Shown: positions 16,624 through 24,703, numbered from the stretch's first letter. The stretch: 35,109 bases of DNA from Ruegeria spongiae (GCF_023502395.1 NZ_JAMFMB010000036.1:1-35109), one strand, 5' to 3'. Made by a program: numbers and translations. The notes: a model not told the origin generated them from the letters alone.

Positions 16624-18723
16624 ATGATGAAACGCAAATTGACCAGCATTCTTGCCATGGATGTTGTCGGGTACAGTCGCTCAGTCGAACGCGACGAAGG
16701 CGGCACTGTTCGCCGGCTGAAGGACGTGCGCGCTCAGGTTTGCGACCCTTTGATCGCTTCTTATTTCGGCAAGACCATAAAGCTGATGGGCGATGGCATG
16801 TTGATCGAATTTGCCAGTGTTGTTGACGGTTTGAACTGCGGGGTTGAAATTCAAACGGCAATTCGTTCCCGGAACGAGATCCTGCCAAAGGACCATCGTC
16901 TGGAATTCCGCGCCGGGCTGCATCTGGGTGACGTTCTGGTTGATGGCGACGAGATTTATGGCGACGGTGTCAATGTTGCAGCACGTCTGGAGCAGCTTGC
17001 GCCAACCGGCGGGCTGGTGTTCTCAAGGCAGGTTCATGATCAGGTCGACGGTGTTGTGACGGCGAATTTTCTTAACCTTGGTGAACAACCGGTCAAGGGC
17101 ATTGCCCGCCCGATCGAGGCGTTTCAGGTCGTGATGGACCCGATTGCCCCAATGATCGCCCAGACCGGGTTCTGCTTTGATGCATTCGAGTTGGACCCGG
17201 ATCTGTTCGAACTGCGCAAAGACGGCAAGCCCGTCGTGCTGGAACCCCGTGCATTGGAATTGCTGCTGTTGCTCGTCCAGAACGCCGGCAGACTGGTCAC
17301 CAAGGATGAAATCTTTGCCAGGGTCTGGGACAACCGGATCGTTTCAGATTCGGCTTTGAGCAGTCAGGTGAAAGCCGCGCGCAAGGCCGTCGGCGATGAC
17401 GGGGCGTCGCAATCGATTATTGCAACGGTTCATGGCCGTGGTTTCAAATTTGTTGCGCCGTTGCTGACCCCTGAGGCTCCACCGAGTGAGACCGCAGAAG
17501 CGGCGCAAGTCCCGACGCTGAACACCCGACCGTCTGTGGCCATATTGCCCTTCAAGAACATGAACCGCGACCCCGACGAAGACTACCTGGCGGACGGCAT
17601 AACTGAAGACATCACCATTGCTCTGGCCCGAAACCGATGGCTGACTGTGATTGCCCGCAGCCCGGCGTTTTCATTTCGTAACTCCGCCGAGAGGCTGCGC
17701 AAAATTGGCCAGGAATTGCAGGCGCAATATCTTGTGACGGGAACCGTGCGCAAGGCCGGGTCGCGGTACCGCATCGGGGTCGAAGTGGTCGACGCGGCAA
17801 CAGAGCTCAGTATCTGGTCGGAACGCTTTGATCGCGACGGTATGGAGATCTTTGATCTGCAGGACGACATTTCAGATTTGGTCGCCTCGCGCATTGAATC
17901 CGAGCTTGGGTTGGCGGAACAGGCAAAGGCCAAACGCGTTCCGCGCCAAAATCAGGGTGCTTGGGAAAGTTATCAGCTGGGCGTGGCCGAATTCTATAAA
18001 TTCACTCCCGAAGCCAATCAGCGCTCGCAAGAGTACTTGCAGCGCGCCCTTGAAATTGATCCGCAGTTTGCAGCTGCCTGTTCGCGGTTGGCCTATGCCA
18101 TCATCCTCAGCATGATCTATTTTGATGCCAAGGCCGATCAACAGAAAATGGACACCGCGCTTGAACTGGCAAAGCGCGGAATTGAGCTGGACGATCAGGA
18201 GGCCAACGCGCATTTCACGATCGGGCGTGTGCATCTGGCCCGCAAGGAATACGGGCTTGCGATAGAGGCATTGGAACACGCTCTGGACCTCAACCCATGT
18301 CTTGCTGTCACCTATTGCGGGCTTGGGGATTCACTGGCTTATGAGGGGCGGTTGGACGAGGCGATCACACAATTTGAATCCGCCATCCGCCTCAGCCCGC
18401 ATGACCCGTTTCGCTGGGCCTTTTATTCGTACCGCTCGCTGGCCCATCTGTTTCAAGGCGACTATCAAGCCGCCGCTGCATGGGCGCGCAGATCTCAACG
18501 CATTCCAAATGCGCAATATTGGGCGCACGCGCATCTGGCCTCTGCGTTGGGCTATATGGGAGACAAAGAAGAGATCGAAGCCGCGCGTCAAAACCTTCTG
18601 CGCATCAAACCCGATTTCACCATCAAGTTTGCACAAGAACAGCTTTTTTACCTGAAGCTGCCCGGACAAATGGCCACATATCTTGAGGGCCTGCGCCGCG
18701 CGGGCCTGCCCGGCGGAGAATAA
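16624..18723 (+). CDS. Adenylate/guanylate cyclase, winged-helix and TPR fusion protein
   Basis: 699 residues with four parts. Residues 1-170 are a class III cyclase catalytic domain: ILAMDVVGYSRSVERDE holds the first metal Asp, KLMGDGMLIEF the second, and GDGVNVAARLEQLA the Asn/Arg of the transition state. About 180-285 is an OmpR-type winged helix (LEPRALELLLLLVQNAGRLVTKDEIFARVW, ATVHGRGFKFVAP). About 305-435 is a TolB-like domain (RPSVAILPFKNMN, YLADGITEDITIAL). The rest contains TPR repeats (AYEGRLDEAITQFESAIRLSPHD). There is no transmembrane segment, so it is cytoplasmic. GGGGGGAC precedes the ATG at 16624. It may couple nucleotide signalling to DNA binding; targets are unknown. Confidence 0.85.
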   Translation: MMKRKLTSILAMDVVGYSRSVERDEGGTVRRLKDVRAQVCDPLIASYFGKTIKLMGDGMLIEFASVVDGLNCGVEIQTAIRSRNEILPKDHRLEFRAGLHLGDVLVDGDEIYGDGVNVAARLEQLAPTGGLVFSRQVHDQVDGVVTANFLNLGEQPVKGIARPIEAFQVVMDPIAPMIAQTGFCFDAFELDPDLFELRKDGKPVVLEPRALELLLLLVQNAGRLVTKDEIFARVWDNRIVSDSALSSQVKAARKAVGDDGASQSIIATVHGRGFKFVAPLLTPEAPPSETAEAAQVPTLNTRPSVAILPFKNMNRDPDEDYLADGITEDITIALARNRWLTVIARSPAFSFRNSAERLRKIGQELQAQYLVTGTVRKAGSRYRIGVEVVDAATELSIWSERFDRDGMEIFDLQDDISDLVASRIESELGLAEQAKAKRVPRQNQGAWESYQLGVAEFYKFTPEANQRSQEYLQRALEIDPQFAAACSRLAYAIILSMIYFDAKADQQKMDTALELAKRGIELDDQEANAHFTIGRVHLARKEYGLAIEALEHALDLNPCLAVTYCGLGDSLAYEGRLDEAITQFESAIRLSPHDPFRWAFYSYRSLAHLFQGDYQAAAAWARRSQRIPNAQYWAHAHLASALGYMGDKEEIEAARQNLLRIKPDFTIKFAQEQLFYLKLPGQMATYLEGLRRAGLPGGE

Positions 18724-18818
18724 GCCAACATCGCCTCAAGGGGTTTTGAAGGTGTAGACGCCCCCGCTGGCCTCGATGTGCCATTGTGGGTTTGCAAACA
18801 ACCTGAATGGAGGCGTCT

Positions 18819-19165
18819 ATGGAAGAGATTAGCAAGATTGGCCTGGATTTGGCGAAGACCTGTTCCAGGTGCACGCAGCGGATAGAACTGGTCATCCTGT
18901 TCTTCGGAAGAAGCTGAGCAGAGGTCAGGTCCTTGAGTACTTTTCCAAATTACCACCTTGCTTGGTTGCGGTGGAGGCCTGTGCGAGTGCGCATTATTGG
19001 GCGCGCGAGATAGGTCGTTTGGGTCATGATGTCAGGCTGATACCCCCGGCCTATGTGAAGCCATTCGTCAAACGTCAAAAGAACGATATGGCCGATGCGG
19101 AAGCGATCTGTGAAGCCGCGAGTAGACCAACGATGCGCTTTGTTGCCGTGAAAAGTGAAGACACA
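18819..19165 (+). pseudogene. N-terminal remnant of IS110-family transposase
   Basis: ATG at 18819 gives MEEISKIGLDLAK; a one-base loss near 18857 shifts the frame, which goes on as FQVHAADRTGHPVLRKKLSRGQ, LVAVEACASAHYWAREIGRLGHDVRLI and KNDMADAEAICEAASRPTMRFVAVKSED. These are the acidic blocks of the DEDD domain of IS110 transposases. Similarity stops at about 19165, so the C-terminal domain with its catalytic Ser is gone. The end abuts the broken peroxidase gene. Non-functional. Confidence 0.85.
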
Positions 19166-19214
19166 CAGTGCCCGTTCGTTGAACCCGCCCTGTTGAGTGG
19201 CTGCACTGGCTGTT

Positions 19215-19232
19215 ACGCTGCTTTAGCAGCGT
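19215..19232. repeat. 18-bp palindrome at the IS110/peroxidase junction
   Basis: ACGCTGCT-TT-AGCAGCGT is a perfect inverted repeat with a two-base centre, lying between the end of IS110 similarity and the end of peroxidase similarity. IS110 elements often use palindromes as targets, so this may be the insertion or deletion site. Confidence 0.5.
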
Positions 19233-19235
19233 ACG

Positions 19236-19634
19236 TTCGGTGACGCCGTCTTTGGTGCGCCGCTCCGGGCCAAATCCGATCCCGCCCTCGCCGATGGACA
19301 AGGTTACGCCATCGCCGCTGCCGCGCGCCAGATCATGGCAGGTCCCGCAGGAAATGTTGCGATTGCCTGAAAGGATCGGGTCAAAGAACAGGTTGCGCCC
19401 AAGTTCAACGATGGCTTCGTCTGGTGCTCCTTCAAAAAGGAAATCACTGTCCCGAAGACTGTCAGGCCATTGCGCCAGCACCTGGTTTTCCGCCCGAGAA
19501 GATCCCGGCGTCAGCAGCAACGCCAGCGCCAGGGATGCGCCCGCTACAATGACATAACTTGTCAGCGTCGTTGCGATCAGCGAACCGGTTGAGCCAGGCG
19601 CGATGGCCAATTTACAAGCCTTATAAATAGACAT
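19236..19634 (-). pseudogene. Di-haem cytochrome c peroxidase/MauG family, 3'-truncated
   Basis: The minus-strand frame begins after AAAGGAAA with a signal peptide or membrane anchor (hydrophobic stretch about residues 19-42, then SSRAENQ), so the product would be periplasmic. It continues into EAIVELGRNLFFDPILSGNRNISCGTCHDLARGSGDG. C96-x-x-C99-H100 is the first haem-binding motif. Family proteins are over 300 residues with two CxxCH motifs. Here similarity ends near RTKDGVTERT (about 19236) and the remaining open frame is foreign. The gene is cut next to the IS110 remnant. Being the last gene of the monooxygenase operon, it probably belonged to the same process. Confidence 0.75.
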
Positions 19635-19675
19635 GTGATTTCCTTTGGGACTTGGGGCGAATGAGACGCGCGTTG

Positions 19676-19888
19676 CTAAAGCATGCGGTGTGGGAAGTTA
19701 GCATCAGTTTTGAGATCACGCAGATGGTCAAGCCCGACATCCCCCAAGAGATAAGCGGGTAACTCTGGCAGCTTGCGCTGCGCTTGGGCAAGCCGTTGCC
19801 GATCACGCCATTTGCGAAATTGTTTCACCAAGCTGTGGACGATCGTCGGTCGGGCAGAGGATACACAGGGGCTGTTTGCGAAGGTCAT
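19676..19888 (-). CDS. DUF1127-domain small protein
   Basis: 70 residues, basic at the centre: FRKWRDRQRLAQAQRKLPELPAYLLGDVGLDHLRDLKTDA is a standard DUF1127 motif (W-R-x-R, then L-x-D-V/I-G-L). These small Arg-rich proteins are abundant in alphaproteobacteria; some have been linked to RNA binding and stress or phosphate responses. The start overlaps the monooxygenase stop as ATGA, so it is translated in that operon. Its N-terminal 25 residues are longer than in the minimal family. Confidence 0.8.
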   Translation of the reverse strand: MTFANSPCVSSARPTIVHSLVKQFRKWRDRQRLAQAQRKLPELPAYLLGDVGLDHLRDLKTDANFPHRML

Positions 19889-21105
19889 TGTCTTGCTCCT
19901 TTTGCCAGAAGGGTCTGATACCGGGACCGGCCGGCAACTTTACGGTCGCATTGGCTGTCAGAAGATTTGGCCGCGCGCATGGCCACATGCGACGCGATGC
20001 GACCTGCGCTCACGCCTGCGGCATAGAAAAATCCCTGAAACACGGGCGCATAGCCTGTGAACCACAGGCCAGGATTGTTGACGTCTTCCTGGCCCATCGG
20101 GTGCAGCGGGTAGCCTTTGGCATCCAGCGCTCCGAGATCGCCAAAAAGCTCTTCAAGGTCAGGCCTGTAGCCTGTCGCGCAGATCACAACATCAGGGCGA
20201 AGTTTGCGGCCATTCGCTAGTTCGACGGTATAATCGTCAAAGCCAACGACCTGAGGCACGGCCTCAAACCTCCCTGCTTTCAATGCAGCTACAAAACCGT
20301 CATCCAGCGCAAATGTCACGCCATCCTTAAGCATGCGAGAGCCGCCGCCCAACTTGTGACGCCGCAAGCCATAGCGCCGCAGATTGCCGAAAAACGCCCA
20401 TTGCATGAAGCCAAATATCGGATCGAGCGACCACTTTGGAAAACGTGCAAACAGGTTCGCCATGCGTTGCAGCGAAAAGCCAAGGATCTTTGACGGCAGG
20501 ATCGATGGCCCATGCCGGACTGCCACCCAGACCTGCGCGGGATTGCTGCGTGACAGGTGATTCAGCACGTCCGACCCGGAGTTTCCGGCCCCGACAACAA
20601 CGACGTTTTTGCCGTCATATTCGGACGGGTCGCCGAAATCTGCAGTGTGAATCACCTTGCCGCCGAAGTCCTCCATTCCCGGCCAAACGGGCATTTCGGG
20701 CACTTTTTCGCGCCCGGTAGCCACGACAAGATCAGTGCAGGTATAGCTGCCGTTGTTGGTGTCGACTTGCCAAAGAGCCCCGTCCCGGCGCACCGCCAAA
20801 ACGGACGTATTGAACACAATCTGCTCTTTCAGCCCCGCCGCATAGTCGCCCAGATAGTCAACCACCGCGTCACGGGGCAAAAACCTGTCTTTTGCGCGTG
20901 GCGCAAGATGTCCCGGCAGGCGGGCAAAATGACGGTGGATGTTGAGGCGAAGTTTGGGGTGACGTGCCCGCCAGGGGTCCGCGACGCGATCGGATGCCTC
21001 AAGTATTGTGACGGCGATGCCGCGTTTGAGCAGTTCTGTGGCCGCCGCCATTCCGGACAATCCGGCACCGATTACAATCGCATGTGTTGCATGGGGAACA
21101 GTCAT
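19885..21105 (-). CDS. Flavin-containing monooxygenase-like FAD/NAD(P) oxidoreductase
   Basis: 406 residues. The FAD-binding GAGLSG is at 13-18, the family signature FGGKVIHTADFGD in the middle, the NAD(P)-binding VVVGAGNSGSD follows, and VICATGYRPDLEEL is the late ATG motif. It resembles class B flavin monooxygenases of the YUCCA/bacterial FMO group, which oxygenate soft N or S atoms or decarboxylate ketoacids. GGAG lies eight bases before the ATG. It overlaps the upstream micro-ORF and the downstream DUF1127 gene by four bases each. With a homocysteine methyltransferase first in the operon, a sulfur or selenium compound is a reasonable but unproved substrate. Confidence 0.87.
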   Translation of the reverse strand: MTVPHATHAIVIGAGLSGMAAATELLKRGIAVTILEASDRVADPWRARHPKLRLNIHRHFARLPGHLAPRAKDRFLPRDAVVDYLGDYAAGLKEQIVFNTSVLAVRRDGALWQVDTNNGSYTCTDLVVATGREKVPEMPVWPGMEDFGGKVIHTADFGDPSEYDGKNVVVVGAGNSGSDVLNHLSRSNPAQVWVAVRHGPSILPSKILGFSLQRMANLFARFPKWSLDPIFGFMQWAFFGNLRRYGLRRHKLGGGSRMLKDGVTFALDDGFVAALKAGRFEAVPQVVGFDDYTVELANGRKLRPDVVICATGYRPDLEELFGDLGALDAKGYPLHPMGQEDVNNPGLWFTGYAPVFQGFFYAAGVSAGRIASHVAMRAAKSSDSQCDRKVAGRSRYQTLLAKGARQ

Positions 21106-21215
21106 TTTGGGTCTCCAGCGTAATTGGAAATAACGTTGATTTCTGAAAGAGGTTTGGCACCTACGGCTGAGCCGCGATATGCTTTGAAATGCCCAAAGCG
21201 GTGAGTATCGGACAT
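21102..21215 (-). CDS. Putative 37-residue micro-ORF (MSDTHRFGH...)
   Basis: Starts 23 bases after the homocysteine methyltransferase stop and ends overlapping the monooxygenase start (ATGA), so it fills the gap exactly. It reads MSDTHRFGHFKAYRGSAVG and ends NYAGDPK. The first 13 codons match those of a second micro-ORF at 22286-22354 (9 of 13 residues, 32 of 40 bases). No family is recognised. Its ribosome site is weak (GGGTTGA). It could be a translated coupling or leader peptide, or the match could reflect a protein-binding DNA site instead; of the eight base differences only two are synonymous, so codon pattern does not settle it. Confidence 0.5.
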   Translation of the reverse strand: MSDTHRFGHFKAYRGSAVGAKPLSEINVISNYAGDPK

Positions 21216-21238
21216 TTCAACCCGCGCGCGGTGTAACC

Positions 21239-22171
21239 TTAGCTGGCCAGCGCAGTGCAGATTTGCGCCAGATGGCGCTGATCCGTGCCACAGCAACCAC
21301 CGACAACACGCAAATTGGGCAGAAATTTCCGCAGCTGCGCGTATTGATTGCCCAACTCGACAGGATTGCCATCATCAAGCGTTTCACAGCAGTCAAGTTC
21401 TGCATGCGACAGGCGCGACGCATTTGCGCGAAGACCACCAATACGGCGCTTCCAATCTGCGCTTTCGCTGATCGTATCGTCGAAATGATCGGGATGGATG
21501 CAGTTGACCATGAAGTATGCCGGCTTCGCAGTGGCGGCATCATCAACCTGGGCGATGGCGTCCTGCAACAGCTCTCCTGTGGGCAGCCTGCCGTCGGTTT
21601 CCAACGTGAAACTGACGACGCATGGCACACCAATCTCCGCGGCGGCGTTCGCAAATCCGATTGCTTCTGGCACATTTGTCAGTGTCAGTGCGCTCACCAT
21701 ATCAACGCCAGCGCTGGCCAATACGTCGATCTGCCAAGCATGGTAGACCTGCGCCTCTGCAACAGTCATGATGGACTTCGGATCATAACCGTCGCCGCGC
21801 GGACCTATGATGCCGTTCACCAGCACTTCCAGACCCGCACCCAGCGTGTTGCGCATCTCTTTTGCGCTCTCAACCGCTTGCGTGTTTACATCGCGCAGGT
21901 GGGTCAGATCATGCCCAAGTTCGCGGCCCCAATCTGGGTTGGCGCGCCATGTGTAGGTATCCAGCACAAATCCCGTTCCGTTTTGGCGGGCGATGTCAAA
22001 GATCGCCGAAAAGTAATCGTTGAATGCCGCGCGACCTTCTACCGACTGCGCCAATGGATAGGCGGCAAAGCACGGCATTTCGAAGCCCCGCTCAAACAAG
22101 AGCCAGGTTTCAAGTCCGGCATCTGTCAGAAACATCAGGTCAGATTGGTGGGGCAGTTTAACGGGTATCAT
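21239..22171 (-). CDS. Homocysteine S-methyltransferase family protein
   Basis: 310 residues, a Zn-dependent TIM-barrel methyltransferase (Pfam S-methyl_trans). It starts with LTDAGLETWLLFERGFEMPCFAAYPL. The three zinc-binding cysteines are present: C224 in MVNCIHPDH and C293/C294 in VVGGCCGTD. Relatives transfer methyl from S-methylmethionine, betaine or methylated thiols to homocysteine or selenohomocysteine. The ATG at 22171 has GGAG seven bases upstream and is preferred over the ATG at 22183. It is the first clear gene of the operon leading to the monooxygenase and is divergent from a GlxA/AraC-type regulator. The methyl donor is unknown. Confidence 0.88.
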   Translation of the reverse strand: MIPVKLPHQSDLMFLTDAGLETWLLFERGFEMPCFAAYPLAQSVEGRAAFNDYFSAIFDIARQNGTGFVLDTYTWRANPDWGRELGHDLTHLRDVNTQAVESAKEMRNTLGAGLEVLVNGIIGPRGDGYDPKSIMTVAEAQVYHAWQIDVLASAGVDMVSALTLTNVPEAIGFANAAAEIGVPCVVSFTLETDGRLPTGELLQDAIAQVDDAATAKPAYFMVNCIHPDHFDDTISESADWKRRIGGLRANASRLSHAELDCCETLDDGNPVELGNQYAQLRKFLPNLRVVGGCCGTDQRHLAQICTALAS

Positions 22172-22285
22172 TTTCGTCTCCATTCAGTCGATCAATGTGT
22201 GAAGAAAGACAAACACGCGCGACGTTTGGGTTATCCGTATGCGCCGACAGAGTGCGATACCGCGCGAACCTGTTGCTTTCTGTGC

Positions 22286-22354
22286 TTAGGTATTGCCCGA
22301 GGCTGGCGCCGCGTGATATGCCGCAGAATGACCAAAACGGTGAATATCGGACAT
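22286..22354 (-). promoter_or_regulatory. Second copy of the MSD(I)HRFGH element: micro-ORF or activator site
   Basis: On the minus strand ATG at 22354 opens a 22-codon frame, MSDIHRFGHSAAYHAAPASG, then NT and a stop. Its first 40 bases (22315-22354) match 21176-21215 without gaps in 32 positions; conserved blocks are ATGTCCGATA, TCACCG and GCATATC. It lies 144 bases upstream of the methyltransferase and ends five bases before the ATG of the AraC-type gene. An activator site shared by both minus-strand genes and used for autoregulation, or a leader peptide, would both fit. Confidence 0.5.
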
Positions 22355-22359
22355 CTTCG

Positions 22360-23394
22360 ATGCTGAATGGAAAATCCACCTGTCGGACCGCAGTTCTGAC
22401 CATGCCCTGTGTCGGAACATCGACCGCCTATTGCATCCTGGATGCGCTCGCCTCTGTCGGGCGTGATTGGGAGCTCTTGCACGGCTCGGCACCCAGGCCG
22501 CCCGTTTTTGACACCGCACTGCTGTCATGTGACGGAGCACCCTATCGGGACATCAATGGACGGTGCATCACCCCGGATGGATCGCTGGACAGTTTTGAGA
22601 AACCCGATCTTGTCATCATTCCCGACTTTCACTTCGCACCGGGAACTGGTGTCCCGGATGAATTCGCCCCGATGATTACATGGCTCAAGAAAGCACGAGA
22701 TGACGGAGCCTTGATCACCTCTGTCTGTTCTGGCGCCTATTTGCTGGCCGAAGCCGGGATGCTGGATGGTCTTGATGCGACAAGCCATTGGAGTTTCTGC
22801 GATGTCATTGCCCAGCGCTATCCCGAGGTTAAAATGCGCCGCGAACGCATTCTTGTTCCAGCAGGCGATGGACATCGGATCGTGACGGCTGGCGGTGCGT
22901 CGTCTTGGGGCGATCTCGTGCTTTATCTGATCGGTCGTATAGCTGGTGCCGATGAGGCCCGTCGCATTGCCAAGATCTACTTGTTGCAGCCCCATACCGA
23001 AGGGCAGTTGCACTATGCCTCTCTTACTGCCGGGGCACAGCACGATGATGGGTTGGTTGCAGACGCGCAGGTTTGGGCCGCTGACAACTACGCATTGCCG
23101 ACACCGGTCGCCGCCATGGCAGCAAGAAGCGGCCTCACCGAACGCAGCCTGTTGCGCCGTTTTCGAAAAGCCACCGGGCAAACACCGGTTGACTATATCC
23201 AGACGCTGCGGATCGAAGAAGCAAAGCAAATGCTGGAAACAACTGATCTGCCAATCGATGAAATTGCCGGAGAGGTTGGGTATACAGAAACGTCAAGTTT
23301 TCGAAATGCGTTTCGACGATATGTTGGAATGCCAGCATCGACCTACAGAAAGAAGCGGCTTCTGCTGACCCGAGTTGATTCCGAGAACGGCTGA
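22360..23394 (+). CDS. GlxA-type AraC-family regulator with DJ-1/PfpI domain
   Basis: About 344 residues. The N-terminal half is a class I glutamine amidotransferase-like domain: DLVIIPDFHFAPG and the elbow ITSVCSGAYLLAEAGMLDG containing the conserved Cys, then ATSHWSFCDVIAQRYPEV. The C-terminal half is a double AraC helix-turn-helix (MAARSGLTERSLLRRFRKATGQTPVDYIQTLRIEEAKQMLE and IDEIAGEVGYTETSSFRNAFRRYVGMPASTYRKK). GlxA-like regulators often activate amine, betaine or amino-acid catabolic genes. I chose the ATG at 22360; ATG 22318 is in frame but would place the conserved 40-bp element inside the gene. Divergent from the methyltransferase operon, its probable target. Confidence 0.88.
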   Translation: MLNGKSTCRTAVLTMPCVGTSTAYCILDALASVGRDWELLHGSAPRPPVFDTALLSCDGAPYRDINGRCITPDGSLDSFEKPDLVIIPDFHFAPGTGVPDEFAPMITWLKKARDDGALITSVCSGAYLLAEAGMLDGLDATSHWSFCDVIAQRYPEVKMRRERILVPAGDGHRIVTAGGASSWGDLVLYLIGRIAGADEARRIAKIYLLQPHTEGQLHYASLTAGAQHDDGLVADAQVWAADNYALPTPVAAMAARSGLTERSLLRRFRKATGQTPVDYIQTLRIEEAKQMLETTDLPIDEIAGEVGYTETSSFRNAFRRYVGMPASTYRKKRLLLTRVDSENG

Positions 23395-23570
23395 GCATCA
23401 GGCTTTGCTCCTGCAAATTTTAATTTTGTCTGGTCCTGGGTGGCACGAACCGCAGCAGAACGGTTTCTTTGAATCTGCACACGATTTTCAGTCAAAACAG
23501 TGCTCACGAAAGTACAAACTGCGCGCCTGTGACTTGGAGTGATTGCACTGCGTCCATGTTCTTGGACACC

Positions 23571-23585
23571 GGGGTAAATTACCCC
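23571..23585. repeat. 15-bp palindrome
   Basis: GGGGTAA-A-TTACCCC is perfectly palindromic around one base and lies just ahead of the IS91-type leader remnant. It may be an element end or a binding site; no function is assigned. Confidence 0.35.
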
Positions 23586-23594
23586 AACCTGTTT

Positions 23595-23634
23595 GACAAT
23601 TGAGGCTTCTCAATCAGATGACAGGAGGTTCCTA
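23595..23634 (+). repeat. IS91-type leader remnant, copy 2
   Basis: GACAATTGAGGCTTCTCAAT followed by ACAGGAGGTTCCTA matches the leader of the integrase relic at 12889-12927, including hairpin and ribosome site. The start codon is changed from ATG to AGG and the integrase itself is absent: unrelated sequence follows at once. Confidence 0.65.
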
Positions 23635-23719
23635 GGACAGCCGCAGATCTGCACTTTCCTACATAGAAGGCGCAGCGGCAAGTAAACTTCAGAGCAACAA
23701 TCTGTCATTCGTGCTGTGA

Positions 23720-24069
23720 GGCCGAAGGGTATCCGAAGGCACACGAGCCTCTGTTGAGAAATGGATGGAAGACGAACTGATGGTCGGTTCCGGGTGCCTT
23801 TAGCCGGGCAGATTTCATGAACGCCTTCACATCTCGACAGACCGATACGCACGGATTGTCCGTGACTGGGTCACGTCGATCTGTCTCGAGGCGAGCGCCT
23901 ACGGCACCCATTCAATGAGGAGAACCAAGGTCACTCAGATCTACAAAGAGACCGGAAACCTTCAAGCTGTTCAACTTCTTCTCGGCCACACCAAGATGGG
24001 CAGCACTGTCGGATACCTAGGTGTAGAACTCGAGGATGCCTTGGCGATCACCGAAGCCATTGAACTCTA
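23720..24069 (+). pseudogene. Decayed second copy of the short tyrosine recombinase
   Basis: With frame changes the plus strand reads EGTRASVEKWMEDELM, then RFHERLHISTDRYARIVRDWV, YGTHSMRRTKVTQIYKETGN, and LLLGHTKMGSTVGYLGVELEDALAITEAIEL with a stop. This parallels the intact recombinase at 2710-3342 block by block (HISTRQYGRLVRDWV, THSLRRTKA, LLGHTKVDSTVRYLGVE). His-x-x-Arg, His and Tyr are kept, but the N-terminal half is lost or scrambled and a stop/shift lies near 23800. It marks the left side of the defence-like island. Confidence 0.8.
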
Positions 24070-24076
24070 GGTTGGA

Positions 24077-24098
24077 GGGCCGCTCGAGAGGGCGGCCC
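24077..24098 (+). terminator. Hairpin after the recombinase remnant
   Basis: GGGCCGC, 8-base loop, GCGGCCC just behind the stop codon. The intact recombinase copy also has a hairpin directly after its stop (3349-3376), although the sequence differs. Confidence 0.4.
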
Positions 24099-24197
24099 CT
24101 TGCTGACTTCCCGCACGAGGTCAATTGCTGCAGCGCAGCTTCTCCAAGCCTGCCGTTCATTCGCTTCCAGACAGAGAGCCAAATACATGTCCGATGG

Positions 24198-24551
24198 CTA
24201 TCTATCAAACCGTCCCTTTGGTTTTCCCAGGCGTGGAGGAAGGGATCGCAGCTTGTGCCTGGTCTTAGGTTTAGGCTTTTTCAGCGGGTTGGCCTCTATC
24301 TCTCGCCGGCCTAGTTCGGTTATGCGATAGCCACGAGTTTCGAACCATTTGTTGATACCAGCCTCGATCATCCTCCAACCTTCAAGATCGGAAAGCGTTT
24401 TAATACCGATACCGGGCGATAACTTGTTGCGAGAGACAAATATCAACTCCCCGTTACTGCGAGAATCCTCGTAGTCGCATTCTTCGCGTAGCTTTCGGAG
24501 TGCATCGAAGTGCCGCTTGGTAAGTTCGGGGTTCATCTCTAAACTCGCCAT
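24198..24551 (-). CDS. Hypothetical protein of the island
   Basis: 117 residues, not recognised. ELTKRHFDALRKLREECDYE at the N-terminus and RGYRITELGRREIEANPLKK in the middle look like parts of a winged-helix fold; the C-terminus is very basic (KKPKPKTRHKLRSLPPRLGKP), suggesting nucleic-acid contact. Start uncertain (24551 or 24536). It lies downstream of the TIR gene on the same strand and may belong to the same transcription unit. Confidence 0.5.
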   Translation of the reverse strand: MASLEMNPELTKRHFDALRKLREECDYEDSRSNGELIFVSRNKLSPGIGIKTLSDLEGWRMIEAGINKWFETRGYRITELGRREIEANPLKKPKPKTRHKLRSLPPRLGKPKGRFDR

Positions 24552-24703
24552 TTTTTGAAAATGAATGTCGCAGAACGAACGTTAATGGAGCGCAAGCCCG
24601 CTGCAAACTCACCGCATATCTCAAAGCCCCATTTCAGATTGAGCCGTTCTGGAAAGCATGGTTCCCGGGAGATTTTGGTTTCCGTTTCGTGCCCATGACC
24701 CGA

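Noticed and set aside
11800-23585. GTTCTTGG(A)ACACCGG at about 11817 and 23558 as shared element ends
   Set aside because: The match is short, with a one-base gap, and the flanks do not agree; likely chance.
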